From Echinococcus granulosus (Eukaryota; Platyhelminthes; Cestoda; Cyclophyllidea; Taeniidae): a stretch of 64,000 bases of DNA. Made by a program: the position numbers and the translations under genes. The notes below the pieces were generated by a model, which saw only the letters and a list, made by a program, of their open reading frames with translations, searched no databases and was not told the DNA's origin. This document shows, one piece after another, positions 1 to 14,551 of this stretch (positions are counted from its first letter, which is position 1; each line of letters opens with the position of its first letter). The stretch covers positions 921,816 to 985,815 of the forward strand of contig NW_020170387.1 of NCBI RefSeq assembly GCF_000524195.1, in the 5' to 3' direction.

Positions 1-125
1 TGAGTTTACCAATCGGACTTTCCCTCGTCTCTTTTCAGTTTCGCGAAGGTGCCTTGTAGGAGCTTTAGCTGATTTTACTATCCGCTCTTAATTATTACTG
101 CGTGTCAAATTTCTAATTCCCCTAG

Positions 126-3100
126 ATTGTGGGCTCAGCAATCGATGGTAAACTCACCATACAGCTCTTTCCCGACCCTCCTCTAGCAGAGGATCCGTCT
201 TCTTTCTTGACGTCTGCTCTCGTGAGTAACGCATTATAATTTTTTTTCTTAAGAGTTTTCTAATATTCTTCATAAGTCTCATTAAATCACATTATATTAG
301 TTGCTTAAATTTGTTGTATTCATACATTTTCCCTACTCACGTCGATTTGGCAATAACTAAAGTCTTACCTTCGGACTAGTTTTATTATGTTATGCGATGT
401 TATTGTTATGTGTTCATAATTAAACAGTTTAGAATGGTCTTATTTTCTCTGACTGGGTTATCTGTTGATAACAATGAGTCAGCAAATGCAACAGCCGATG
501 TCTAAGGCTGAGCAAATGTGTCTATTTGTCTATGCAGAAGGCGGATGAGTCGAGCTACCTGACGCCGATGCAGATGTCGCGAGACCTCCATCTCGCGCAA
601 CACATTATCCAACGCATCGTCGGAGATTTCATGGTACGTGTGCCGCCGCCCCCTTCGGGCCGTGCCAAGAAAAGAAAGCCTCGGGATGGCGCATTGGAAT
701 GCACCAACCTGACCAATATCGGATTTTCTCTCGTTCTGCATCGCAAACGTGCCTGCGTAAGTTGATGGCCCTTGCCCTTCCAGGTAGCTCAGCTTACAAG
801 GGCACAACTTAATACGAACTAATCATTGTCTAAGCCAAAAATGGGTGCGTTTTTGAAATGGATTGATTTTTCCGAACTATTCAAACAACTCTACTGGATG
901 TGTGAAGTTTCCCTCGTATTTAGTCTACTAGCGAGTAGTGTTCTTCATTTATCTTATTTTGCGTGATTGTCTTACTTATTTTTGCACTAGAGCTGATTCG
1001 CCGTTGTAGGTCGTGGGATGGAGTCGTTACTCCTGGTCGAAAGAGACGTGGGTCTATTCACGCCGTACAGTCGACACGATCGCTAGGTACAACCAACTCT
1101 TCCCCGATGTGATCAACTTCATTGGAGCCAGTGATATGCATGTCTCCGCCTTTGAAATGAGTGACATCTTCCCCACAAACACCTTGTGAGTTGAACCATT
1201 GATGCGAGCCCTCTTGTTATTTCACTAACCACTTCCTTTCCTCTGTGTGTACACAGCGAGCGGTACTCTCAGCTGCGAACGTTCCTGCGCAACGAGGTGA
1301 AGGGCAACCGGATAGTGACAGATGCGAACGCACCACTGTTGGACACGAAGGGTCTCCTGGTCGTCCAGAGTCATCTCTTCCCCGATTCACCCTTCCCTAC
1401 GTCACTTCCCACTGACTGCACTCGTATTGAAATCGCCCCCACCGACGTCTTTGCGGTACATCGCTGTAATAGGGAAAAGCATTCCTATTTTTTTTGTCCT
1501 ATGAGCTTCTGTTTGGTACTTAAGTCTCCTATTTTTGCGTCAATTCCCCGAGCACTCCAGAATATTTCACAATTTTAGCTGTCATTCGGGTTCTGATTGC
1601 CATTACCATGTGAAGGCATATTATGCGTACTAGTATTAGCCCCAAAGTTATGGTCATTCAGAGGGATATAAATGCCCAAGATTGGTTACCACCCGTGTGT
1701 GCATACACCGTACCCCGAATGTACCCTGGCTGCCGCACTGACGATCTCTACTCTGACTTCCTTACCTCTGATTACCTGACGGGGATCGCAGCAGTATTCG
1801 TGCTCACACAGCGTTTCATAACATTCTATTGGCTACTCTGACTGATGACCTCCCAAGCTTTTGTTACAAAACAGGTTTAGCATCTCCCCATTTGCCATGA
1901 TAATCCTTTTTAGTGTTTGTGTTAATTACACAAATGCCCCTTAGACCTACGGCTCTTCAAGCTACACATAAATATTACAATTTGAACTCTTGAATGAGGA
2001 TTTCGTCTTATAACCGCCACTCTTAGTTGTTTAATGTCGTAGGAGTTAACTTGTTGTGCCCAGGAATTTTCTGCAAACATTCAAAGACGAGAAGTTAGGG
2101 AGGCCTTCCTTAAAAGGGAGTTGTAGACAGTTAACTGGTAGTTAATTAAGTCACCTAAATTAGATTGATGACGTTACCTTTCTGTTATCGCCTTTTTAGT
2201 TGCTTAATGTCATAAACAAACATTTGTTATGATTCCTTCAGAAATCGCAATAAAGTCGATTTTAAAGTGTCCTTTTCATTAAAAAAGACCCGAATTGATG
2301 CATATTATTGTACAGGATAAGTTAAAATGTATGAAACGATTACGTCCTTCTGCATATGCTCGTTTCGTGCGTGCATCTTTGCAAGTACATTCGATGATAA
2401 TTTTCGCAGATCTTGCCCGACGGTGGTCGTATCATACCACAGTGCTACCAGGCATGGTTGAAAAGGCTCGGGAAAAAGTTTGACACTTTTGAGCTGGTCG
2501 ACCGAGTCATGTACGTTGGTCCACGACACGATATCTTTGGCCTCTGTGGCTTTGTCATCGGCGTCTACCTCGTTCTTGGCCAGGAGACCATCGAGGTCAT
2601 GTTTGATCGCCCATTTGATGGTGCCATCTCCATCAGGTAATTCTCCCCTCTTCTTTTCCTCTTTAATTAAAGTTTCGTAAAAACCCACTTGCCTGGTAAA
2701 ATGCACTTCGGACGGCTTCCTTTTGGTTGAAATATTTCGACGTCTTTTGAAAAATTAACTCCAGTTTCGAGAACAATTTTTTCTTTGCAGTGCTAAGCAC
2801 AAACTGTTGGTATGAGAAATTTTCGGCTATTGTGATTAGAAAGCACCAATACTGGAAGTGCAAACTGCACAGTCATAAGGTGCCGCCAGCGCCTTCTGCT
2901 TCAAGCTAAATTATTTTCTCGTAATCTAATAAGGTGCATACATTATAAAACACAGATTGTTGTTAGCCTCCCACCAATTTAATTTCGTTTCATCGAAGTG
3001 ACTAAATATGTTAGTCAAGAGTTAAGCTGGCAAGTGCGTTTCGTAGTAGTAGCACAAATTGCTCTGCAAGGGAACGTAATTAATTTCATTGAATAAATTA

Positions 3101-5809
3101 AATTTATCCTCTACTGAGTTATTCGCAACCGCATTTTTAAATGCCACCTCTATTTCAGAACCCATTGCCCAATTTCACAGCGAGAGCTGCGTATAGTCAG
3201 AGTTGTAGTCTAGTTAAAGTCCAGTCCGCAATGCTTTTCACTAACTTTCTGACGAGTTTCAGCTAGTGTAAATCTGACAAAGACCAAACAACCTACTATT
3301 CTGGTACTTACTTTGCTTACTTGAGCATTATTTTGTGTGAATGCAAAACGATATCGGTACGCACTTTAAGGTGCGTTATTACTTGCGGTACTACTCAAGG
3401 ACCGTACTAGCAGTTAAGTTTTTGTTTCACCGTAGTGTCACCTCCCACAAGTTGGATCGGTGCGCTTCTTCGTGACTGACACTCCTTAAATTGTGTTAGG
3501 CTGCTAAGTTTTGCTCTACTTTCTCTCTAGAGGTTCTTCATCGTGCTGTTTGGCGATGGCCTCTTCCCACCTCCTGCACTATCCCCGTTTCATCGAATCT
3601 ACCAGCGCGAGGAAGCAGAAGGAGAGGAGCAGTGGTAGTAAGAAACAGCGATATCTGGGAAAGGAGTTTATGAAGAAGGAGGCGTTCACCGTGCTGACAC
3701 CACAGTCCCCACCGCTGTCCACAGCGAACCCCATCGATTCTGTGCTGCCGTCAGAGTGGCTGGCTAACCCTCCATCGGAATTTGCCTCTTCCTCTACCGC
3801 CGTCGCTGCCTTGAATAAAAAAGCGACGAAGTGCGTGTCTACTTCCTCGAAAAAGCCGCTCCCACAGCCTCCCTCTCCAAATATTAAACACAGCAACTCA
3901 AGCGTCGCACCTTCTTCTTTGGGGCAAATGGTTAGCTCTACTCATGTCCTTTATTCTTTCCTCTTTTGTGATTTTGTTCAAATTTATAAAATCCGACTTT
4001 TAATCATCCTTTAATTGTTTTAGAAATGGTTAGCATAGATATATATTATCATCTTTTCAGTACCATGTTCATATAACTCATCCTGCTCTTTTGATTTTGG
4101 TTCTTATTGTTGAGACATCAAAAAGTTGTGTTTGAATTTCTCTCTTCCCTCAAAATTATTATTCACTGGCACTAGCTTTATAAAGGTTAATTTTTCGATT
4201 TGAAGCCCGTTCAGTCGCATTCAAAGTCCCATCAGCAACTACAAAATCAGCAAAAGAAGCATCAGATAAGATTGGGACCGAAGACTGTCGATCAGGCGAC
4301 TGCTTCACTATGTTCGTTGCAGGCGAATTCAGCGCCCATGACGTATCCGACCTCGGAGGTGCAGCTGCCTTCGAATCCACAAGCTCCCGCCCTTTTCCCC
4401 CCCAGTATGATCCAACTTTCTTGTTCCTATTACCAATGTTTCCGCTTTGTCTCAGTTAGTAGCATTCGCTTTACAATTGTCTCCCTCGTATTTTAGGCCC
4501 ATGGTGCTCTAATTCAATAAAATGGTTGCCTGAAATCTGCTCTTCAGGACCCGAGCAGAGTCCCGGGGGTTCACCACCGTGGGTCCAGGTGGATCCGCGC
4601 TTCGTGGCCTTCTTCAACTACGAATGGAGCCTCTTTTTGTGGACTCGCTCACCGGTCAGGTGTTTTCTGTCGAACAGCTTCGCGACCTATACTTTTCTGT
4701 CGAGCAGCAAGCCTTTCAATCCGCCCAATTCTTAGAATGCTTTACTTCTCAGCAGCCGCAACTGCAACCCTTTGTGTCCCCCGTGAACGATTCCCATCTG
4801 TCAGTGCCAACACATCTCCCGTAAGCACTTTACTTTTATTCCCCAAGATTCATTCGACTTTAGTGGTTCACTGATGTGCATTCGCTTAATGGTGGATTAA
4901 TTATATGTGAATTCTGAAACAAATCAAGTCATGAGATTTATACTCCTCACACTTTCTTTTTCTCGTAAGTCACTACAAATCCATTCGGTCTTCTAAGGTG
5001 ATTAAAGAGTACTAGTCGGTGGATGTCGTTTGTCCATGCACTCTGTTTTACTCGCTGTTTTGCAAGTGTTGGCTTTTAACTGTGTTGACTTCATTTTCTT
5101 TCCTTCCCAGAGTGTCTGAAAATACGAACAACCTGACAAATTTTGTGCCGACTCAGGTAGGCCAGTCTGTTTCGTTTAGTCAATTAAGGTTAATGTTAGG
5201 GTTCAATTTCCTCAGCAAATGTTTGCTGTGGAAATAGTCCCCCCTAACAGAGTTCACAAATGTTCTTAATGGTGCGTGGGATGTACAGCACCCCGAACAT
5301 CCAGCCATAGTCGCGACTACAGGGGCACTCAGAAGTTTACGAGTGGTAGAAAAAGAGTATTGTAATGAAAGTTACTTGGGAAAAATTGGGAGTAAACTCG
5401 TTGAGGGGTTTTTTAACTTCGTACCCACTGTATAATTGCATTTTACATTTTGTCGTGTTCTTTCATTAATACCAGAATTTACAACAATTTTAAGCAATTT
5501 TACATTTGTAATTATGCATTCATCAAAATGGTCTTCTAGTGAAAAGGAGCATGTTTATTTACTTTGGATAGGTGTCTTCCTGCTAGTTCTATGATTATAT
5601 TTTACTACTTGGGCCCACCATTTTCTAGGCCGCATCACCGAATATCCTGTGTTATCCCAGACCGGCAATGCCCTTTTAGGTGGGTTAATCAGTTTCAAGT
5701 GGTTCTTTTGGACAAAATTCCCACGTTAAAGCTACGTGTTTGCTTCTGTTTATGTTCACCTTTTCTTTTCCAGGTGAAGCAAGCCTCCGTGAGGTCGAGA
5801 CGTCAATAG
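126..5809 (+). CDS. XRN1: XRN1-like 5'-3' exoribonuclease, 3' part of gene (5' exons outside window)
   Basis: XRN1 degrades decapped mRNA 5' to 3' in the cytoplasm. Only the part after the catalytic core is present. Exons that read in phase: 126-221, 538-633, 1010-1185, 1257-1455, 2410-2636, 3531-about 3930, about 4206-4404, 4548-4820, 5111-5156, 5774-5809 (stop TAG). The exon at 2410 reads ILPDGGRIIPQ and then an SH3-like stretch (VDRVMYVGPRHDIFGL, then EVMFDRPFDGAISIR), matching the family pattern of a barrel ending in 'vlFD..F.gg.tiR'. The exons at 538 and 1010 match the linker regions before it. The C-terminal exons are low complexity (S, P, Q), as is usual for XRN1 tails. The joint between the exons ending near 3930 and starting near 4206 is uncertain: two frames are open in 4206-4404, and only the frame beginning RSVAFKV joins in phase to 4548. 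Family assignment is from memory of the fold, not a search. Confidence 0.72.
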
Positions 5810-6602
5810 GCGTCTTGGTGTACTTCTAGTCGCCCCTTCCTGGGCTACCTTCATTTTTTGCTTCGCCTTATCCGGAGTGCTCTGCTGTCTTCCCCTCTCC
5901 CTTTTCCGGAAATGTCATTGAACTGTTTTTTATCAATATTCAGTAGTATTGTTAAAAATTGCATCCTTACTGGATCTGCTATCGTATAATGCTATTAGCC
6001 CACGTTCCCACCACGAGTGACTAGAACCATCCCTCCAGGTAGGTCCAGAGTAGACCCTCTGGTGTAAAGTATTTTAAGTAGTGCAGTACATTTGTCCCAT
6101 GGACGAATGTTTTGCCATTCTACTGGTCTGCTTCGGTTGTGGCAACTAAATGATGCCATATTTCATTTTACTACTTTTTCTTAGTAAAATGATCTAGCAC
6201 TTAATTCCTGGTCCTCATCACTCTCAGTGTTCGAAAATCATCATCAATGATGTTGTGTGTTCGTTCTGTATTTTGGTATTTACAGTTGGCTAATATAGAA
6301 TGACCTTGCAATCCAAATTCTTTTAGAGCATTCCCTATTCAATTTGAACTGAATACATAGCTGAATTGCTATCCATTCAGATGTTGTTCGGGTGTTCCAT
6401 TTTCGTAATTTAACTCAAATGAATAGTTGCCATCAAGCATAAATAGTTTACGGGTTTTCTGGCCTTCAACTGCGTTTACGGAACCGCGATCGTTAGAATG
6501 GAGGCAGTGACTGTTCTTCAAGCGTTTACTTACAATTTACATTGTAAAGTGCTGATGAAAATAGTTGAAGTTCGGGGAAGAACGTCAGATTGTGCATTTG
6601 CA
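5810..6602. other. intergenic spacer between convergent genes
   Basis: About 0.8 kb between the XRN1-like stop codon and the stop codon of the MAGUK gene on the other strand. I see no exon-like reading frame and no clear AATAAA for either gene. The two 3' UTRs must lie here. Confidence 0.6.
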
Positions 6603-9600
6603 TCAATACAGCCACTTTGCTGACACCCACTGTGGCCTCACCAATAGGTCGTCCAGAATTTCTTTCAGTCGGGTAAACGTCACTTCGATGTTGTCACAGA
6701 TCACAATCTTGTCGAAGAGGTGGCGATAGTTTCGCTCGATCTCCTGACTACATTCGAGTGTTCTGCGAAAATCCTCATCCTGCGATAAAAAAGTGGTTTC
6801 GAAATCGGAATAGGCAACTAAGAGCCCTAGCCCAGAATTGATATAACTGGTAAATTTTGTGTGCCGAATACAGCGCAACTAATATAGCGACTCTTCACGG
6901 TCGTGGCCCGAAATGATGCTCGTCATTTCGCTACAGGCACAATAGCGGATTAGCAGAAAGATTCTTTCCGCTCCTTGTAATGAGATAGTTTCGTCTGTTG
7001 GCTACTCAATTGACGGAGTTATTTAAGTAAACGATATGAGTAGCGTCTTTGCTTCCCTACTATTTTCGCTCTAGAGTATTTCCCTTAATCATGTAACTCA
7101 TAAGTAGTTGTGTGGTATCGCCGCATGACTTGGATATTAGGAAAACATCAATCACATTTATCCGTTTTTGAAAGTATGGGCTCTGAGTAAGAAGCTCCTT
7201 CTTTAATGGGGGTTGAATGCATTAGCTGCGCAAGTTTTTGCATAAATGCTTGAATCACTGAACTGTGAATTACCTCATGGGGAGGTCCTCATGGCCTCAC
7301 CGAATAACACCTAACTTATATATAACAGCACCTTTTCCAAATGACCGAAGAAAGTGTGGCGTGGCCAAGTAGAAATCCTCAAAGTCATTTCTCAGTCAAC
7401 GGGCGAGCATAGATGGTCTGATCTCTTTGATTTCGAAAGCAACTGTAATTATAGCAACGACAATATGAGAAGTGCAATTCAATTATGCCTTACTCGGGAA
7501 GCGATTTAAGGCGCTTTCTTTAAAGATTGAGTTCATTTGTGAAACCAAGTTTGGGATGACACCAGTAATTAATTTGAGTGCTCCATTACTAATTACAGAT
7601 ATAATCAAAAGATTTCATTGCATGTCGAGACTGCATGGATGGATCAATTCCAAGATACGCAGTATGTGCAGCGCAACTAACTGTGAATGTGGTCAAATAA
7701 CATTCGCGTTACTGACAGACATGCTGCCTTTCAGGCCTGTAACAAAGTTACTTTCACACTTGTGTACCTTACTAATATTAGCAGTAGTAGTAAATTCAAT
7801 CTCGCATTTATTGACTGGATGCTACACAAAAATTTTCTAGAAGGATGACTGAAAGTATGGCGATTGGGGCTAGAGATGCTATCAAAAAAGCGGCGACTTT
7901 CGGTAACCATTCCAACCTCAAGCACTGCATAATGCTGAGTAGCAGCTGGAACGAATTTCGTCGACCAGTTCGCACACCGTCACACACTGGTCTTGCATGT
8001 GTAACGCATACAGCATGTGGTGGAGCTTTCTACGAACGAAGGCCTGAAAGACTGATAGACTTGGATTGCGATACAGTGATAGGGCCCCGAACTAAAATAA
8101 AACATTTGATAGCCATACGTCTGTCAAGGTCGTTCTGGGAGTGATGATTCCTTGCTCACAACAAACAATCTTATGGAAAGCCTAATCTTGGATAATTTAT
8201 GCATAACCTGTAATGAAATCGAATTGAGACAAACCTTTCCGGACTAACGGTAAATGCAACTAACGATTTCAAAAAGTTGACCCATGAAGGGTACCGATGA
8301 AAGTAAGCGGTATGGTAAGTAATAACGTCAAGCTTTTCAATGCCCAAGTTTAAATGATATTTATTAAAAGTTAGAATGGGTTGCTAAATGTAGGAACTGA
8401 CTTAGTGGAAACATTAATGCAATTTCAGGACCTTATGATTTCCTATTTTTCTTAAAGAACCTTAAATTCCCGATTTGAAATGAACGGTTTTCATCAGAAC
8501 TCTCAGACTCATCCGTTTTCAGGGTTCCGAAGAACGTCTCGAGCCTTGCATGAGCTCACTGAATACACTGCAAGTTTTGCTTTGGCGACACCAACGATAT
8601 AGCGTCTGGGAATTAGATGGATGCTTAAGAGAAGAGGGGATGGGTAGACGTACGCGCTTCCAGGCCTCGGTGAGACCCATGCTGCGGCCATACTCATACA
8701 TGGCCTTCATGCAGTTGCAGGAGGGTGCAGCAAGGAAGACTACGAAGGGCATGAACTCAGCGGTGCGGATGCGACTGACGGCAGACGGACTGCAGTCTAA
8801 AAGGCACGTCTTCCCCGACTGTGCAATCCGCCGCAGTGTCTTTACCTTCGTACCGTAGAATGCCCCGTCCGCCTCTCCGAACTAACGAAAAAAGAGGAGA
8901 GACAAATAGACGCTATTGAAAGTGTGACAGTCTAACGCCAGAAGTGTCTTCTAAATTAGTACTAGACACAGACAGACGTTCAAAAATGTTCCCTTCCCAC
9001 CTCCTGAAAAGATGTGTAAAGTTAATATTATTGTTGGCGTTAGTAGACTTCCGATATATTTTTGTAAAATTTCGTACCCAACGTAGAGGATGACTAACCA
9101 TAGGGTTACACTTTTGGCACTGAGCAAAGTTATAGTTTCTGGAAATTAAGAGGGATTAATAGGTTTGATCAGGCCACTGCTACGTAATTTAGGAGGTATT
9201 TCAAGGGAATCGATTGCCTATGCCTCTTTTAAGGCGTTTAATCTAGACCTTCTATGGTCGCTGCATGGCAGTGCTCGTTAATAGCATCCGATTCGGAATC
9301 CCCATTATCCTTTCGTGCTCGAAACCGATTTTTTCCTGGAGAAAGCTGTACAAAGACGTATCTTGTTTAAAGAAGGTATCATTTTAGCTACTTAGTTGTA
9401 TTTAAAGCGGTGTTCCGTACAAGGACATTTTTGCATCTGAAAAAGATGCTAGTTAAACACTGTCACTAATGGCGTCGTAACAGCGTTTCATGACTCAGGA
9501 GGTATAAAGGAGCCTACTTTGACACCTTTGACAAAAGTACTTGTGTCGTGTGAAAGAAAACCGTACCCTTTTGAAAAATACCTCGACTCAACATTGGTCT

Positions 9601-12600
9601 TACTGAAAACTTGAAATTCGTAAATAGAAACATAATGGCACTCAATGGGAATGCCGGAATTTTTGTTTAAAAATCAGTCAACTCAAAGTATATGCAAAAT
9701 TGTGATAAGTTGGGTGCATTTTTGAAGAAATATGTATCAGATAAGGGTATTTGCCTAGTTTTTGGTCTTGCAATTAGCTTGCTGTATGTATGGGCGTCCT
9801 TCCAGCGACCAAGATCGAGGAATACTAATTACTTATCGAATCATCGGACACGTGAGGAAGTGAAAAAGCTACTCTTTTCCACATTCTTATCTTTAGTATG
9901 AAGAGCCTGAAACACAAAACCAGCTGCATTATGGTGATACTTTCTGCGATTAATAGTACACGGACTCGTCTATGATCCAGTAATTCTTTCAACAAAACAA
10001 AGGTACTGTATACCTCAATGAAGTGATTTCGTTGATAGCCGCTTTGCATTTTCCGAGCTTTTTCAAAAAAAAAATCAACGCCGTCCTGTTCGCCTGGAAG
10101 CCGCTCTCTGGACGTATCTGAAATGGGATAAAAACCGTAGGGAGAGGTCCTTGAAGCTCAATCACTTAGGCAGTCCGACTGCGTATGCGTAGATGTGGCG
10201 GTTCGTACAGGGAACGGCTAGTTCATATCGTTCAGGATTGTCCTCGATAAGCATGTCACGAAGCGTCTGCCTCCCCACTCCTGGAGCCCCCAGCAGACAG
10301 ATTACGGGCCTCTGGAATCCTGATATCAGCGCCACCTCCTCGTACACGCAAACGTTTTTGGATGTGAAGGCCTCAAAATCCTTGGCCTTGAAAATGATCT
10401 TGGTCTAGGAAGAGGAGATGAAAGACGACACAAATTACAGCACAGTTTTGGTAAATTATGAATCGCGGTATAGCTAAATTGAAGCAGACCTTCAGTCATC
10501 AAAAATATAATTAATTATCATCAAACTTTGGCTTAGATATCGCTTGCTATTCCGAGCGTACAGAGCATTCTGCATTTATTCAGCTTGCTATATTATGATC
10601 TCTGCTCTACCGAATGTATGCGTTTTTACGTGTTCATTTCCCGTCATGCCACCCGCGTTTCTAAGCAGCAAAACCTTTCTAATAACTGTAGCATGCACTT
10701 CCAGTTGCTACTCGGGCATTGTATGCCTGAGAGGCCTCTACTTAGCACTGTTTGCATTTTAAACCACACGATAAAGGGAGGAAGACGATCTACCTTTTTA
10801 GTTTTTTGGCTATTCACGAGTCCCTTGAAGAACTTGTAGCTAAAAGCGTTAGTTCCGGGGAGGCTTTCAACCAGAGTTTTACGTCTTTCTTCCAGCGTAT
10901 CGGAGGGTATGAGAGCAGCATGTTCACTGGAGTCGTAGTGGCGAGCCTGAATAACACAACTTATTATTAGTATATATTTAAAGTAATGGCTACAATGTAT
11001 AGCGTGTAAGGATTAAGCGACATGGCTCTGCGAAATGGGGAATCCAAATGTTTCTCATCACTGGTTATAAAGACACTGATTGATTTCATGAAAAGCTAAC
11101 AAAGTCAGAGACGATAGATCCTAAGTAGTGTCTATGCTTAAAGAAAAAGTCTGATATATTCATAAAAATGTTCAGAATTTAGTGTTCCTACTTCATTCGA
11201 CTAACTTTTTTGGTGTTAAATTACCTCAGGTAAATGATTTTGTAAAGTTGGACAATCAATCTTTTACCGAGAGATTGAACAAGAGAAGGTAAGTGACGGT
11301 CTTTTACGACAGTATCGAAAGAGTGAGATTGAAAACAGGAAAGGTAACCTGCCACCAGTTAGGATCTGACTGGTTGAGCACTTGGAGGATGTCATAGCAC
11401 TGAAATCGGAGACCGGCCTCCTTGCAGGGCAACAGTTTGTCCTTTTCCGGATCATACGTGAAGAGAGCTCGTACGTAGAGCTAAATTAGTTAGCAGTGGA
11501 ACCTGGTAAATATTTAAACTTAAAAACCAGATTCAGATTAAGAGTGATTTTAGGTGATTATTTATTTCAATCCAAAGCCAACGAATATTTGTGGCCCTTC
11601 TACTAACAGACGGACGTGGATCAAAGAGAGTGGGGATGGGCATCTACCTGAGATTTGACTTTGGGGTCCTTGTGGGCAGGGATGATTTTTAATGTCACGG
11701 TTGGGGGTGATTTGGCTATTTGCTCCTGAAGAGTCTCCGGTTTGTCGATGGGCACCCCATTGACCTCACGGATGATGTCGCCCTCGCCAAGGAGGCCGAG
11801 CCGCTCCGCCTGTGAGCCGACCATCACACGCTTCACGTAAACATCACGCACGTATCCCACCGACGCCCCCTTTTCCTGGAGTCCAACTGTGATCCCCTTA
11901 TGATGCACAGCAGAAAATGATTCCACATTACAAAGCCATCTAATAAAGATATATGGGAGGATCCTGAGTCAGGAGAACGTACCAAGTCCTCACCAATGTT
12001 TCGCTTGAAGCTAACGAGCATGAGGTCGTCGTCGCATACAGGCTTCATAGGAGGACCTTCACCACCACCAGTCAACTTCACGCCACCAGTCACGTAATGT
12101 AAACTGTTCGTCCAGTTTCCGCCTTCACCCGGAATCGTATTTGCGCTCACAGACTTTTGCTTTACAGTGCCATTTGGCTGCCCTTTGTAGATGGGTGAAT
12201 ATTGTCCCCGAAGAAAGTCACTGTATGCTGCCCGGGGAAAGCTATTAACCGTACCCTCAACAAAATAAATACCGACTGAAGGAAGTGTAGGTGCAAAGAA
12301 GTTGCCTGAGGCAATTTCCTGAATGCAAATTCCCAGAGCTTGTATGTACCCTTTAGAAAAAATCTGAAGGAGTTTCTCGGCCTCTTCCGGCATTGAAAAG
12401 TACCCATCAGTCGCACTTTTTTTAAGGTCTTCGCAAACATCATGTACCAAACCTGAAGTGGTACATCCTTCCCCAACCGCGTAGTAAATGTGTGCTGAAA
12501 TGACACTGGAATAAACCTAAAGCATTGATTATTATTGTAAAGGTCATTCAACCTATGATATATACCTTAAAAATACAATCACAAGTAAAAAAGCATTTCA

Positions 12601-13033
12601 GTAATGCATAATTCACATGTTGAATGCATATGGAAACGCTGCCGCTCGATTAGATCAAACACAAAAAATAGGGCCAAAAAACCACTAAAACTGTGCAGTA
12701 TTGTTAAAAATTGCAAAAACTACTTTAATTCTACAAAAGCCACTTAAAAACTCAGAAAAATAAGCTCAAAAAAGGTGAGGCCAAAAGTGACGAAAATATT
12801 GCTTAATAGGCTGTTTAAAAGGCTGTAAAGTGTCCTGTACTATAAAATCATGCGCAGCTAAATAAAAAAACCAGAAGACGCGGTGAATTTACACCCACCA
12901 GCAGTAAGGGTTTTAATGGTTTCATTGATAGTAGTCGATAGAGTTCCTCCGCATCGTCAGCAGTATCGGTTTCTGAAAACACCCGCCGAATGTTTTTTTT
13001 TGCTTTTTTCAATGCACCTAAGGCATATCCCAT
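6603..13033 (-). CDS. MPP/PALS-family MAGUK scaffold (L27-L27-PDZ-SH3-GuK), 607 aa, nine exons
   Basis: A membrane-associated guanylate-kinase scaffold; this family organises cell polarity and junction complexes under the plasma membrane. Exons (high to low): 13033-12895, 12452-11983, 11896-11648, 11480-11349, 10946-10818, 10404-10209, 10117-10014, 8881-8654, 6779-6603. All joints keep phase and give 607 aa. Domains: L27N about 1-46 ([17 protein letters not shown]); L27C about 50-100 ([18 protein letters not shown]); PDZ about 196-283 ([20 protein letters not shown]); SH3 about 287-350, ending DPNWWQ; the 'YEEV' motif, then a GK-like domain with GAPGVGR at about 412, [12 protein letters not shown] across an exon joint, and a terminal QWVSAKWLY. 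The altered P-loop (GVGR rather than GVGK) is typical of MAGUK pseudokinases. Two L27 domains and one PDZ point to the MPP2/3/5/7 group; the exact orthologue is not settled. The start ATG at 13033 has an in-frame stop a few codons upstream. Confidence 0.9.
6780..8653 (-). other. large last intron of the MAGUK gene
   Basis: The sequence between the exon ending ...LTEAWKR (donor GTACGT) and the last exon beginning [11 protein letters not shown] (acceptor TATCGCAG). The open frames inside it on + (for example 7472-7840) have no recognisable domain or splice framework, and I treat them as chance. Confidence 0.7.
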
Positions 13034-13913
13034 TTTTAATAGTCCTACTAATTAGCAATACCATTCCCCTCGTAACACAAAACACAACCCCTCCTCGGGT
13101 ATAGCACTGATAAACAGGTACTCAAGATAACGCTATTTACTTAGTTTGTCATTTGACCAATATAAACAAACCATAATTAATCAAAAAAGGTTATCAACAT
13201 AAAAAAGGATACTTAGCAGTTGCGAAATGTAAAAAAAAGCATTTTTAATATGAAGGGCAAGTACAGTTAGAAGTCTTTAATGCATCTGACGATTCCAAAG
13301 TGCCTAAATATTTATGAAATATAATTCACTAGCTTTGAAACTAACAAAAAGCAGATCTTGTGTGCGCACATTGTATATTAGGTTGTTCTGCAAACTGGTC
13401 TATTTATTTCATTAGTTCTCGTCACGATATACACTTATTTATGCACGCCATATAGCGAATCAAAAATGTGGCTTCATGCAAGCAAACGAAAGTGGCGCAG
13501 CCTTATTAATTAACAATGCACTTGTTAAGAATAGTCTAGAGTCAAAACTTCAATTTTCATTAAATGAGTAAAGTGGTCATGTATTTTGTGGTACTATAAT
13601 TCACCTGCAGCGCCTAATTTTACAACGACTTTGGTGCGTGCACAAAATTAAACGGAGTTGTAAGGCGATGACAAATATCCTTTGTTTGCAATTAAGTGTT
13701 TCCAAAATTGATTTCTTTGTTTAAGTTTGTAGCCCCCCGTTCGATCACTGCTTTGAAATACCCTCTTTTGCAACAGTGGGTGGTTGGGTTTTGCTGTTTT
13801 GATTGTAAGGTATTCGTAGCTTCGCAGTTTGGTTTGTTTGCAGTGCTTTAGGCCTTTTGTGGCAACGTCTATGCGTGTCAGATTTTCGTAAGCAGAACCA
13901 TTTTCTTTTTCAG
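13034..13913. promoter_or_regulatory. divergent promoter spacer between MAGUK gene and RPS5
   Basis: About 0.88 kb separates the start codons of the MAGUK gene (-) and RPS5 (+), which diverge. Both promoters and any 5' UTR exons must lie in or across it. It is A+T-rich with no coding signal. I could not assign a TATA or initiator element with confidence. Confidence 0.5.

Positions 13914-14551
<638 letters not shown>

Noticed and set aside
1..125. A further XRN1 exon at the very start of the window
   Set aside because: There is a possible acceptor near 38, but every reading hits a stop or gives an implausibly small exon, so I could not support it.
7472..7840. 122-codon ORF on + inside a MAGUK intron
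   Set aside because: No domain, no splice context, and composition typical of chance frames in this region.
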